Assembly (NCBI RefSeq): GCF_001640805.2
Contig: NC_066853.1
Coordinates: 18,995,242 to 19,059,241 of the forward strand
Length of the DNA: 64,000 nucleotides
Source: Lates calcarifer
Taxonomy: Eukaryota > Chordata > Actinopteri > Centropomidae
Direction of reading: 5' to 3'
The notes under the pieces were generated by a model, which saw only the letters and a list, made by a program, of their open reading frames with translations, was not told the origin of the DNA and searched no databases. Both the position numbers and the translations under genes were made by a program. Positions within the stretch are counted from its first letter, which is position 1. Each line of letters begins with the position of its first letter. Shown in pieces: positions 1 through 10,436 of the stretch.

Positions 1-1781
1 GTCACGTCCCTCAGATCATGCAAACTAGCCCGAGACTATTGGATGACGCAGTCGGGTCATTTGATTCGGAGGTAATTTCATTCATTTGTGAAGGGCCAGT
101 GTTCAGGAGGGCCCTCATGTGCCCTAGAGCCTGAGGACCTCCAGTGCAAAGAAGAAAGCAGTGGACAGAAGGAACAATTAGATACAGAAAGGAGAGGAAG
201 AAGAGATGTTAAAGAGAAGTGATAGGAAAACAAAAAGAGGGATTTGTGGCTGAAGTAGAAGGTAATAGTGTTTGATAGAGCAGATTAGTCAACTAATTGA
301 TCAGTTGATTGTCAGAAACTGATTTTGTCAATTGATTAAGGGGGCACTCCACAAATTTTAGTCTATTAAGTTGCACATGGAAGTCAGTTAACGTGCAGAC
401 TCAGCCTGTTAAAATGGCTGTATTATGCTCTGGAGGAAGCTAATGGTTTGAGAAAATAACCCTGATGATGTCACAGTGAAGTCATCAGGGTTGTCTCAGC
501 TTTAGCTTTAGACTTCAAACATTTTAAGAGAAAGTCTTAGTTAAGTTAGAAAATTACAAACTGGGGTTGTGGAGTTTGATTTACACATGTTTAACAATCA
601 CTCGATCACTTGGTTGTACCATTAATCAAGAATGAAAACAGTTGTGGGTTAGGTTGGAGTGGGATGAGATTTCGGAGTCAAGAATGAGAAGAGATGGTGG
701 AGATGAGGAGAAGCGGAGGTGAAGGCAGAGCAGAGGGCAGACTGTGAACCAGATGTGAGGCAGTGACTCACAGCAGGAACAGGCTTGATGACGTTAGCCA
801 CTATGCACGCTAAGCTCCGCATGTGTGTGTGTATATGCGCCGGGAGTTCCAGCCTTCCTTCCAAAACAACAAGCTTTACGCATGCACAGTAACGTCTGTC
901 CAAGGCCCATTACTTCATGTTATGGCACAGACACACGCAACGAGCCGGGGCCACAACAGAGCCAGAGTGTAAATTATTCTCTGAGGGTAAATGGTCACCT
1001 AAACGACAAGTGTGGGCTGACTAAGAGTTTGAAAATTATAACAGGCTGAAAAACAAATGATGTCTGAAATGTTCTGTCCCAGTACAGTAGCAGTTCCAGT
1101 AAAGTAGGACAGAAATGGTGCTTCACTTTCTGTGGTTTGCTCAGCAGACGTTTGCCCAATATTCCCCCTCTTTTGTTTGCCGTGTTTTAATAATGCTTCA
1201 CTAGCTTCCTGCACAAAAATTAGTTTTTCCACTGGGGGTGTCACCAAGCAACGTTAGAGCGCAGAATTAATGTGTCTGTAAGGAGGAAAGATTAGTCTTG
1301 TTTCCTCCCTTTGATTCTGTGCTGGTTTAGACAAGACATGTAGTCAGGTGGAATGTGAGTGTTGGTACAATGGTGTTTTACAATGGGCCCTCTGTTTTTG
1401 TAAAGGAAATAAAGGCCCACTTGTACAGTATGTTTGGAGATAAGAGTGTCTGCAGTTTAATCCTCGCTCTGTTCAGGGTGTATTGCTCATGGAGTAAACT
1501 TATTGACACCTATTGTGTGTGTGTGTGTTTGTGCACGTGTTGCTTTGAATAGCAAATAGCATTAGATTGTTGAGTGACCTTAAAATCTCCCCTTTCTCCT
1601 CCATAAGTCAGCTGACAAGCCAAGCGTGTTTTTAAAAGAGAACCACCTGTACAGGTGGATTTGCACTTGGATGCTAAAGCAGATCTGAGGTGTTTTGAGA
1701 AAAGGGCAAACACACACATCGCTCTGTTTGTCTGCTCCTGACCCAGCTTTGCTCTTTTTCTCCTTCTCCGTTCTTCTGCAG
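1..1781 (+). other. foxo1: 3' part of foxo1 intron 1
   Basis: Noncoding sequence upstream of the acceptor at 1780-1781. The acceptor is preceded by a pyrimidine-rich tract (about 1750-1778) ending in CTGCAG. No reading frame here resembles the N-terminal half of FOXO1, so exon 1 (N-terminus and first forkhead helices) must lie to the left of the window. The stretch contains repeat-like DNA at about 285-600 and a short TG run near 1516-1530. I see no other gene. Confidence 0.8.
285..600. repeat. Interspersed repeat remnants in foxo1 intron 1
   Basis: Positions 285-335 carry alternating AGTCAACTAATTGATC and GTCAATTGATT-type blocks. They resemble the repeat family seen again near 32191 and 62669. 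Positions 340-600 include a passage with an inverted pair, CCTGATGATGTCAC and GTCATCAGGG (about 461-490), of the type I associate with a frequent percomorph interspersed repeat. Family assignment is by familiarity only. Confidence 0.45.
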
Positions 1782-1973
1782 AACTCCATTAGACACAACC
1801 TGTCGCTGCACAGCCGCTTTGTTCGCGTCCAGAATGAGGGGACGGGGAAGAGCTCGTGGTGGATGTTAAATCCAGAGGGCGGGAAGAGTGGCAAGTCCCC
1901 GCGACGCAGGGCGGCCTCCATGGACAACAACAGCAAGTTCACCAAGTGCAGAGGAAGAGCAGCTAAGAAAAAG
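1782..1973 (+). CDS. foxo1: Forkhead box protein O1, internal coding exon (second half of forkhead domain)
   Basis: FOXO1 is a nuclear transcription factor that binds GTAAACA-type sites in metabolic, stress and cell-cycle genes. Insulin-AKT signalling exports it from the nucleus. The exon is 192 nt, 64 codons, phase 0 at both ends. It opens with [13 protein letters not shown], the DNA-recognition helix H3, then the wing segment [14 protein letters not shown]. Next comes the basic wing-2 sequence [11 protein letters not shown], whose RxRxxS serine corresponds to the human S256 AKT/14-3-3 site, and the nuclear localisation signal ends [34 protein letters not shown] fits FOXO1 better than FOXO3, which has WIINPDGG in this place. 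The acceptor AG is at 1780-1781 and the donor GTAAAC begins at 1974. It could be either teleost duplicate, foxo1a or foxo1b; I cannot tell which. Confidence 0.95.
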
Positions 1974-2491
1974 GTAAACAAAGCAGATATTTCATTTTTG
2001 AACTGTGCCAAGGTTTTCTTTTTTCCTCAACTATCTCTCCACTTATTTTCCAAATAAGCATTTAAGGTGGCCCAATGGTGTTGGGTTTTTTTTTTTCTTT
2101 ACAAAAGCACCTTATTTTACTGGTGTTGTTTTAAGGGTTAAGTGCACATTGTGTTCTGAAAAATCTGATTTTAGTAATATTCTTAGTCTAAAGCTTTAAT
2201 GGCTACATTACAATTAACAAATGCATTTTTTAAACTCATTAGAGCTGAAAGAAGAATGAAGAATGATTCTTTGTGTTTGGTAATCATATCCACTCTGCTA
2301 ATGAATTGAATCCTCATGTCAATCCTCATAAACATCCTCTGGATAGCCTTGTCCAAGATTATATTATGGGTATGGTATTTGACATGACTATGTTGGTATT
2401 TGATTTTTGTTCATATCACCCAGCCCTGTGTTTTATTTCCAGTGGTTTCTGTCCAAAGCATATGTTACACTGACTCCCTGTCTCCCCACAG
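1974..2491 (+). other. foxo1: foxo1 intron between NLS and transactivation region
   Basis: A 518-nt intron with donor GTAAAC at 1974 and acceptor CCCCACAG ending at 2491, phase 0. Reading through the donor gives non-FOXO sequence and a stop at 2055-2057. Splicing instead joins the basic AKKK end directly to LSMQGG and the conserved ADSPGS-SKWPGSP block. It holds a poly-T run near 2085-2098 and nothing else recognisable. Confidence 0.9.
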
Positions 2492-3679
2492 CTGTCAATG
2501 CAGGGCGGCCCTGACGGAGGTGCAGACAGCCCAGGCTCCTACTCCAAGTGGCCTGGCAGCCCCAACTCCCACAGCAATGATGATTTTGATGCATGGAGCA
2601 GCTTCAGGCCTCGGACTAGCTCCAACGCTAGCACTGTGAGCGGCCGCCTCTCACCCTTCATGCCCGAGGACGATCTCGGAGAGGCAGACGTGCACATGGG
2701 TTACCCAGGAGCCCCTGGGGCCAAAATGACAGCCACACTGCCCAGCCTGACAGAGATGACCGGCTCTCTGGGACACAGCTCTGAGAATGTTATGGAGAAC
2801 CTTCTGGACAACCTGAACTTGCTCTCGCCCAGCAATTCTCAGGTTGGAGGAGGGGCAACGACCCCCGGCTCCTCCCAGTCCTCCCCGTCTCCCATGATGC
2901 AGCCGAGCCCTGGGTACCCCGCTTACAGCTCCCCCAGTATGGCCGCGCAGCCTCAGCAGGAGTATCGCAAATGTGTGTATGGCCAAGCAGGAATGAACAC
3001 CCTGTCGTCCATGCCGCTGCAAACACTGCCAGAGAGTAAGCCCAGCTTCGGGCCCGGTATGGCCCAGTACAGCTGCCCCGCAGGACTTCTGAAGGAGCTG
3101 CTGACGTCAGATACAGACCAGCACGGAGAGCTCATGCCGTCAGTGGACACTGTGGTGTCTCAGTCCAGCGGAGGCTGCATGCTGCCGCCGTACAGCAGCA
3201 GTCAGCACGCAGCCAAACTCATGGGAGGAGGGAACGGTCACCCGCACAGTCTCTCTCACACACACCCCCACAACGTGCACAGCCAAGCCCCAACTACGTC
3301 ACCACCTATGAACGGCCGCTTGCTCATGTCCCTGAGCCACAGCGGGGGCAACGCCCGTATGCCCACGACCAAAAGCCCTATGCAGATGCCTTACGGTCTC
3401 TCCAGCCACCTCAGCGGAGGAGGCATGGCTGGCGGCTTCTGCCCTATCAGCACCAACGGATACGGTCGACCCGGCCCGCCGCCGCCCTTACACCCAGAGA
3501 AGCTGCCCAGCGACTTGGACGACATGTCGATTGAGAAGTTTGAATTTGACATGGAGACGGTCCTCCATGACACTCTGATGGACGGGGACTCACTGGACTT
3601 CAACTTTGAGCCAATGGTGACCCAACAAGGTTTCCCCCATGGGGTGAAGACCACCACACACAGCTGGGTGTCAGGGTAG
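2492..3679 (+). CDS. foxo1: Forkhead box protein O1, terminal coding exon
   Basis: This exon encodes 395 residues ending in the FOXO1-specific tail VKTTTHSWVSG, with a TAG stop at 3677-3679. Exon residues 12-50 (DSPGS, SKWPGSPNSHSNDDFDAW, RPRTSSNAST) match the FOXO1 segment holding the third AKT site, human S319, and the following CK1-type serines. A leucine-rich nuclear export signal reads MENLLDNLNLL. An LKELL motif (LxxLL type, as in the human coactivator/SIRT1-interaction segment) follows GMAQYSCPAGL. The C-terminal acidic activation region contains EKLPSDLDDMSIEKFEFD and LMDGDSLDFNFEP. Serine/proline-, histidine- and glycine-rich linkers between these motifs are typical of the family. 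The first in-frame ATG at 2498 is internal and not a start, because the true start is in exon 1 outside the window. With the preceding exon, 459 C-terminal residues are present. Confidence 0.96.
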   Translation: MSMQGGPDGGADSPGSYSKWPGSPNSHSNDDFDAWSSFRPRTSSNASTVSGRLSPFMPEDDLGEADVHMGYPGAPGAKMTATLPSLTEMTGSLGHSSENVMENLLDNLNLLSPSNSQVGGGATTPGSSQSSPSPMMQPSPGYPAYSSPSMAAQPQQEYRKCVYGQAGMNTLSSMPLQTLPESKPSFGPGMAQYSCPAGLLKELLTSDTDQHGELMPSVDTVVSQSSGGCMLPPYSSSQHAAKLMGGGNGHPHSLSHTHPHNVHSQAPTTSPPMNGRLLMSLSHSGGNARMPTTKSPMQMPYGLSSHLSGGGMAGGFCPISTNGYGRPGPPPPLHPEKLPSDLDDMSIEKFEFDMETVLHDTLMDGDSLDFNFEPMVTQQGFPHGVKTTTHSWVSG

Positions 3680-3980
3680 AGACTGTAGTACGAAAAGAAA
3701 AAAAAAAGCTCTGTTCATCTGACTTCTTGTTGTTGCTGTTTGGTAAAAGACACAATCAGAACTCATTTGAGACAAAAAAAAAAAAAAAAAATTATCCTCA
3801 TCCCAACATCATCTGCAGTTTCTGTACCATCAACATTTCTGTTTCAAAAATACTTTGGATCACTTCAGCAGACTGAGACTGGGTGTGATCTGCTGAGGAT
3901 ACAACATCATTAAAGCCCCAGAACTGAAGAAGATGAAATCAGAGTTATTTTTGAGATATCAAATATTCTCTACAAACTAA

Positions 3981-3988
3981 GTGCCAAA
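3981..3988 (+). promoter_or_regulatory. miR-96/1271 seed match in foxo1 3' UTR
   Basis: GTGCCAAA at 3981-3988 is complementary to the miR-96/miR-1271 seed with an A opposite position 1. FOXO1 is an established target of the miR-96/182/183 cluster and miR-27 in mammals. A miR-27 type heptamer ACTGTGA lies at 5071-5077. Seed matches this short also occur by chance. Confidence 0.4.
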
Positions 3989-4098
3989 CATTTTGCCTTA
4001 ACATAAGAGCCAAACTGAAACACACATCTCTGGTTTACTCACCAAGGTTAGAGATATTATACAGTGGTTTGTCTGCGAGTGACACTGCCAACTACATC

Positions 4099-4155
<57 letters not shown>

Positions 4156-4161
4156 GCAGCG
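4099..4161 (+). repeat. Compound (TCA)n-(GCA)n microsatellite in foxo1 3' UTR
   Basis: About eleven to twelve TCA units run directly into about nine GCA units (4134-4160). It lies about 420 nt after the stop codon and would be transcribed as UCA then GCA/CAG repeats. Confidence 0.9.
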
Positions 4162-4380
4162 CAATCTGTAGAAGTGCACAGACTCATACCATGCTGTTTA
4201 CTGTGTTCCCACAATCAACCTTTTTGTATGTACAATGTAGTGATAATTCATTACCACTACAGACAAATTATGAAGGTAATCTGGCTCATGGATTTGCAGA
4301 CTTACACAATGTAAAGTGAGAGACCTTTCAAGGGATCCTCGGATTATGTTACACAAGAACTCACTTTGTTATTGCCTGAA

Positions 4381-4610
4381 TGTACATAATGTCATCATAC
4401 AGTTTGTAAAATCAGGTCTGGTAGTGTATTTTATAAAACTGTAAATAGTGTTTACAGAGTGGAAGCAAAAATTAAGGCAGCAGAAATGAGCTCACAGAGA
4501 AAACTGGATCCGATTCTTTTAAATACATGTCGAGTGGGCAGATCTGTGCTTGAGAATCCTTCTCAATCAGGCTGCAAAATGACAACACACTCTCTGATTT
4601 CTTGTACATA
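4381..4610 (+). promoter_or_regulatory. Cluster of Pumilio-type response elements
   Basis: Three matches to TGTAnATA occur on the sense strand within 230 nt: TGTACATA at 4381-4388, TGTAAATA at 4440-4447 and TGTACATA at 4603-4610. This motif is the established binding site of PUM/Puf proteins in 3' UTRs. Function here is inferred. Confidence 0.45.
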
Positions 4611-6738
4611 CATTAAGAATGTATATTAAAATGATGTAGTAGGTGTTTACTAGATTTTAGTATATATTTGAGACCTAAATTATTTGTGGTTAATATAGAT
4701 TTATGCTGGTGCATAACCTGCACTCAGACATCAGAACTGTTCTGAGTCATTTGTCACTCTGAACCTTAATACCACAGGGGCCTATTTATTGTGCCTAAAA
4801 AAGTAGATATCGACTGCAGGCTTGAAGGGTTTTATATTGTAAATGTCTACGGTCCAGAAGATACTCAAATCCAGTGGTCTTGAAGAGGAGTATAGTGAAT
4901 TCTTCATTTTCAGTTCGCTGCTTTCACAAGACGAAGCGAATGGCTGTGGATTGTTGTCGTTAGGGTTTCTTTTCTGAGCGCTTCATGAATGCTAGGAGGT
5001 CAAGGCATGTTGGATAAAAGACATCACTCATCTCAGTGCTACTGACCTGCTAAAGATTGTCATTAAAGACACTGTGAGTAATCAGCCTGTCCCCCATTCA
5101 GTTTCAGAACTTTTTTTCCATTTTCTTATTTGTCTCAAAAAAAGATGCGACTGATTTAAATCCATACGGTATGATTCCTTTTTTGTCAAAAAGAGCCCTC
5201 TGATGCTGTCAATAGGATCAGCTTTACTGCTTTTGATGAGACTCCACTTTCACTCTGCCCCTCCTACCTCTACCTATCTCTGTGTCTTTTTAAACATTTG
5301 ATATAATGGTAACACGTGATAGCTTGATAGCTCCAATCATCTTTTTTAATAACAAGTTTGTTTTGATTATTTTTAAAAGTTTCCCCTGAAAAGTGCTACT
5401 AAGTGTTAAGTATCTTATCTAGCTTGTATATTTGCATTTTTCTGACTTGCTTTTCCCACTTATTGCCGTACTAACAATGAGCTTGTCAGCCTGTCAGTGA
5501 CTTTGTGCGCGGAGTCACAAATAGTGTATAAGATTGTGGCGACCTTTGTGAAGACGGTGTCTGTAAACATGGCTGCTTCGGTGGCTGAAAGACCAAGAGG
5601 CTTAGAGATAACTAAAACTGAAAACTGCCTATTTGACATTACTGTTCATTGGTTGACTCAAACAGAAACCACGTACATCAGTGTGTGTCTGATCATGCAT
5701 CGTCAAGGACTCTTGGGTGTGCAGGTTTTTACTGAAGCTGTACTACTAATGAGTTCCCCTCCGACTGAGGGGGGGTGGGGTGTACTCTTTAATTAGTTTT
5801 GGTGTTCGGTTGAAATGAAAAGTTGCACACTCTAGACCAGCAGTGGCACATGATCTGACACTGCTGACATAGATGTTAAGAAAGCCAGGGAGCGGTTTTA
5901 TAAGAATAAAATGAAATTCTTAACATTTCAAAAGGCTCTGCAGAGAAGCCGATAAAGAAGCTGCTGTTTGGCTTTGGTGCCAGGTGTTGCCTTTTCTTAC
6001 CCAAACATGCCATAATGTACTATAGCCAAATTTGCCTTTGAAGTAAAAGTGATATATTTAGCATTTTTATCATGTGATATGTTCAGAATTATATATATTT
6101 GTGCCGGTCACTCAAGTCAGGATAAACTGTAATGAATCCATGTAGTCAGTGTCACAGGGTTCACTCTAAAAGTAAAAAGAGCTGTACTAAGTAAATTATA
6201 TCTCTACATTTTTAAATGATTGAATCTATGCATTGTATTCCTTAATTTTATGTTGCTATTGTTATATATTCTTTTTCTTTTGAACTTATGACAGAGATAT
6301 TTTATTGTAACATAGCGCTGTGAGATATTATGGTGTCGTTGTTGTCAAAACTCTATGTTCCAGATAGTTATATGGGAAAAAAATGAAGTTTATTTAGAAA
6401 ATAGATGATGCAGTGATTGATATGCTAAGCTTTTGTAAACTGACAATGTTGTATTTCTTGTATTTAGCTACAGTTTTTAGAAAATAGCATCAAAAAGCAA
6501 ATTACTGAAAAAAAAGTTAAGATATATTGCATTTTTAAAATGAAAAACACAATACTTAGTCTGTCAGAGAAGTCCTGCTCAGACATTCTGGACCAATTTT
6601 TTGTAATTTTATGAATAGAAAGATATTGCACTTTTACTTACATTTTATAACAAAGTGCTCCTCGTAACATGAGGAAGAGTACCCAATACATATTTTAAAA
6701 TGAAAATCTGTTACATTTAACTTAAACAGGTATACAGG

Positions 6739-6822
6739 AATAAATTGGAACTGTGCTGTGTGATTTGCAATCAATAAGAATATGTAACTTGTTCAATATT
6801 AATGTATTAAGACCTGAATAAA
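6739..6822 (+). terminator. foxo1: Candidate foxo1 polyadenylation signals
   Basis: AATAAA occurs at 6739-6744 and at 6817-6822, the second followed by a T/G-rich stretch (TGTACTTCTGTGTT). An earlier AATAAA near 5907 could be used as an alternative. Confidence 0.5.
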
Positions 6823-6849
6823 TGTACTTCTGTGTTAAAGATGTGTCAG

Positions 6850-9800
6850 GTCTGTCATTCAACAATAAGGTGCAGAAGTTGATATATGCACTGTGGAGTT
6901 TTGGTTTGGTACGAACATGTCTTAGAGGCGGGGCTGTTCTTCAGGTAGATGCAATCTGTCACCACTCTGTGAAAAAAGACTCTGAGATGAGCTTGAAAAC
7001 TTTGAATGCCTACATTATTGTGTTACATAGAAATAATCTAGGTAGCTGACAAAAACATCAGGGTGGGGACCAGAAACTGCAGTTCTACAAAGTGAGTAAG
7101 CTAGATGGGCGACTGCACATAAATATGTATATATAATGATCAGTTTTCCCAAATACATGTATGCATTAATGTGATAATAAAGTAAGCAGACAACTACAGG
7201 TTAGTTTAAACTAAGATGACAAGTTGACTACTATTATATATATATATATTCTTAAGCTATGAGTACTAGCAAGAGCTCTAGGCTTCATAACATTAATTAC
7301 TGCTTAACCAATGATTCCCACACATATTATTGTATACCTAAACCTCCAGTCTGGTTCTCAGAGCATTGTGCCCTAATGCCTAAACTGTCCTTGGCTTAGC
7401 AGGACATGATTAGCAAGTTGTCTGGCCTTAGGTCACAACCCAAACCAATAAGACAGCTGACATTTCCAGGTCAAAGTGACTCATGTAGCTTTTTGAGACC
7501 CACAGTAGTTGACTGCTGGTAGAGTGTAGTCAGATGACATGGTGTAGCACTGGCTGTGTTTGTCATAGGAAAAAAAAAAACAACGCGGGAGTGAGATAGC
7601 AAAAGCCATTATAAACCATAATCTCATAATCTGAAAATGAAAGTATATACAGAGTAAAATAAGTATATTCTTTGCCTTTGTCTTCAGTTCAGACTCCACA
7701 CCTTAAAACTGGAAATTACACATTGTCACAGCAGGATAAAGGATCTCAGAAAAGGAGATTTAAGCCATATGCAGAGGCTTGTTTTATAAAATTCTCTACT
7801 CGTGTGCTGCACTCCTAGTTCTGGCGTCTTATTTCTTCCCCATAATGATTCCTCCTGGCTTTTCCTTACAGCCACATTCCGCACCATGCACCCCCTACCA
7901 CTGAACCCAGTCACCCCAGACAGCAAACTGCACCGCCTCTCTGGACCCACTGTCTTTGTCTTTGACTTGTAAGTAAAAGATAACCTTTAACTAAACAAGC
8001 CACTGGGGACTAGTCTCATAAAAAGCTTTGGCTAAGAAGGGTTCTTAAGAAGTTGCAGCCTACACTCATTTTAGGGCTTAGCTCTTTTTCTTACCTACTT
8101 CTCCTGCTCTTTCCTACATGGCTGCATTTCACACTGAAGAAAATTTCTGTGAAATGAGAGTTTGCTAAAATGAATCCCAGCCCAGAAATCTGACAAACCT
8201 AAATAATCTACATGCATACTTAGTATGTCAGTTTAGCTGGTAGCATGTTGAGGAGCGATTCGAAGACTCGAGGTGGCACACTGTATGTTTCAGCTCCTCC
8301 TGTGTCCGGGAAAAAAATGTGTGTGTTTGCATTTCTTTACAGTGTGCAGCAATGTGGGCCAAAGTTTTGGTGTCAGAGCGAAGTGGGAGGGAGGAGGGAG
8401 AGGGGGGGGGCAGAGAGGACGCTTGTGAGCACATAGCTGAGGAATGTGGGTGTGGACTCCTGCCAAAGGCATATGCGATCCTTATGTTCCCCTGGGTGCA
8501 AGAAGGCAAATGCGGTTAGATGGTTGGGTCCATGTCAGGACACAGATGCAGTGTGAGGACATACTAACAGGCCATGGGGTTCACACTCTTTGCTACATTT
8601 GTGTTTTCACGTTTCAGTTTCCAACCAGTGTTTTCTTGTGCCCCTAATCTGAATTGAAGACAAGGAGTTAAAGAAAATGAAAATGAAAAAAAGAGAAGTT
8701 CTTACATCTAGATTCTTGTCATTCCCCTAGTGTGACAGTTGAGTCAATATTTGCGAACACAACACTCTCAATACTAGAATACTGTGGCCAAAAGTCAAAT
8801 CTCTTATCAAAGACATTTCCTGGTACTTGCACATTAACAATGTGCTTGTTTGAGTTTTCATACTCTTAACAGCATTCCTGGATATATAAAGAACATAAAT
8901 GTCTTTAAGTGACTCATTTTCAACTAAAGCACAAGTGTTTTGAAGGAAATAACGTTTGGAATTTAAAATAATAATAATAAAAAAAAAAGGTGTGTGACAT
9001 TTAATGATTAAAAGAACACACATCTATTTTAGTGAGTATTTACTGATAATCACGAAGCAACAAGGGACGTCTGTGAATGGACACAGACTGAAAGTTACAT
9101 AGTGAAAAGCATTGTGGGCCTAATACTGTACAGTGGATCAGTACACTCCTGGGCTGTAAAAAAAGGAAATAAATAATTATACTGGATTTAAAAAAAGCTC
9201 AAACAAACAGAATCTGTCACATTCTGGACCCAATCCAATGGTGTCCGAGTTCAGTAATACTGTCAGAATAGTCTGTGATTTAGATTTTTTTTTTACAACA
9301 GTGCTTTAGTGTACAAAATATCTTTGAATTTTCAATCTGTTAACTGTTGGACCCTGACTTTTAATTTAGAATGTGAGGTAGAAGAACCAAACTCACATTT
9401 CGAGACTTACAGTATCTACTGTACAGATATCACACTTATCTTTTCCAGCTATCATGCAAGCCTGAACATGTATGATTGTGTGTGTTGGAGGTGTGTCTCC
9501 AGGGCTCCATAGGCGGCACAAATAAGTCTCAGAGAGACTTTGGGCCCATAAGACACCAAGCAATGAGGCCTGTAACTAGTGAAGTGCCAAAGTGGATGAC
9601 AGAACCCATGGGTGGTCACCAGCCTCAGCTCAAGCTGCCTGGTTTACACCCAGCAGAATTTAACATATTGTCTGTTTGTCAGTTCATCTGATATGTTTCT
9701 TTCTTTTTTCTTTTTTTTTTTTTTTTTGTTCATCTGCTTGTTTTCCCTGCATTCTTAGTCTAACATCTAATATTTTATAACTTCAGATGCAGTGATATGT

Positions 9801-9911
9801 GTAGCTCTGTGTGCCAAAATTATTTAATTGGGATATATTTGTGACCTAATTGGTTAGTCTCATGCTTCATGTTTGCCCAAATTCACAGCTGAAGAGACCC
9901 AAAATGACTGT
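6850..9911. other. Intergenic, AT-rich, no gene recognised
   Basis: This stretch begins the interval between foxo1 and cog6. It contains a TA dinucleotide run at about 7233-7250, an exon-like segment at 7872-7968 (see findings), a G run at 8402-8410, small A/T tracts and a poly-T tract at about 9712-9727. All reading frames are short and match nothing I recognise. Confidence 0.6.
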
Positions 9912-10436
9912 TGAGTCAACCCAAATACCCTCTGGTTACAAGTGATCCCTTACTAAGCCCATGAAACTTTTAATCGACCAGAGTGCCCCTCTGGGTGGCC
10001 TGGGTGGCCCTCTGAGTCCGAGTCCTGGTAAGCCCAATTGGCCTTGGTGTAAATGCCCCTCTGGTTGGCTTAAGTGCCCCCCAAGTGTTCTTTAGGTTGG
10101 CATAATTGCTCTTCCAGTGTGCCATTTTCTACTTCTTCGATAAGCCCAAGTGCTGCTTCAGTGACCCTCTGGTTGACACTTCTGGTTGACCCTCTAGTTG
10201 GCAAGTAACCCTCTGGTTGGACAAAGTGTCCTTTTGGTTGTCTTTGTAGTTGTCCCAGGTGGCCTATGTACCCTTCTAGCTGGCTTAAATACCCCTCTGG
10301 TTAGCCCCTCCTCTGGCTGGCATTAAAGCCCCTCTAGGCCAAGTGCCCTTTTGGTTGCTCCAAGTGACCCTCTGGTTGGCCTAAGTGCCCCCAAGTGGTG
10401 ATCCCAAGTGTTTTTGTGGTTGACTCAAGTGCTAAT
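9912..10436 (+). repeat. Degenerate minisatellite, unit about 20-24 bp
   Basis: About two dozen imperfect tandem copies of a unit near AAGTGCCCCTCTGGTTGGCC. The core CCCTCTGGTTG recurs exactly or almost exactly many times, for example near 9928, 10053, 10173, 10209, 10290 and 10369. The core is separated by variable AAGTG, TAAATG or CAAGTG spacers. Copies differ by substitutions and small indels, so the array is old. No reading frame stays open across it. Confidence 0.85.

Larger units (their letters stand above)
3680..6840 (+). other. foxo1: foxo1 3' untranslated region
   Basis: About 3.1 kb of AT-rich sequence without long reading frames follows the stop and ends near two AATAAA signals. 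This length is similar to the long 3' UTR of mammalian FOXO1. It contains a poly-A tract at 3773-3791, a TCA/GCA compound microsatellite, three Pumilio-type motifs and seed matches for miR-96 and miR-27 (listed separately). The 3' end is inferred from the last AATAAA, not observed. Confidence 0.65.

Noticed and set aside
2651..3022. Long frames on the - strand opposite the foxo1 terminal exon (also 1580-2011, 2790-3026, 3391-3657)
   Set aside because: They are antisense shadows of the GC-rich foxo1 coding exons. The + strand frame has clear family identity and these do not.
1782..3679. Assignment to FOXO3, FOXO4 or FOXO6 rather than FOXO1
   Set aside because: [44 protein letters not shown] and the tail VKTTTHSWVSG are FOXO1-type. 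FOXO3 has WIINPDGG and ends in SSQSWVPG.
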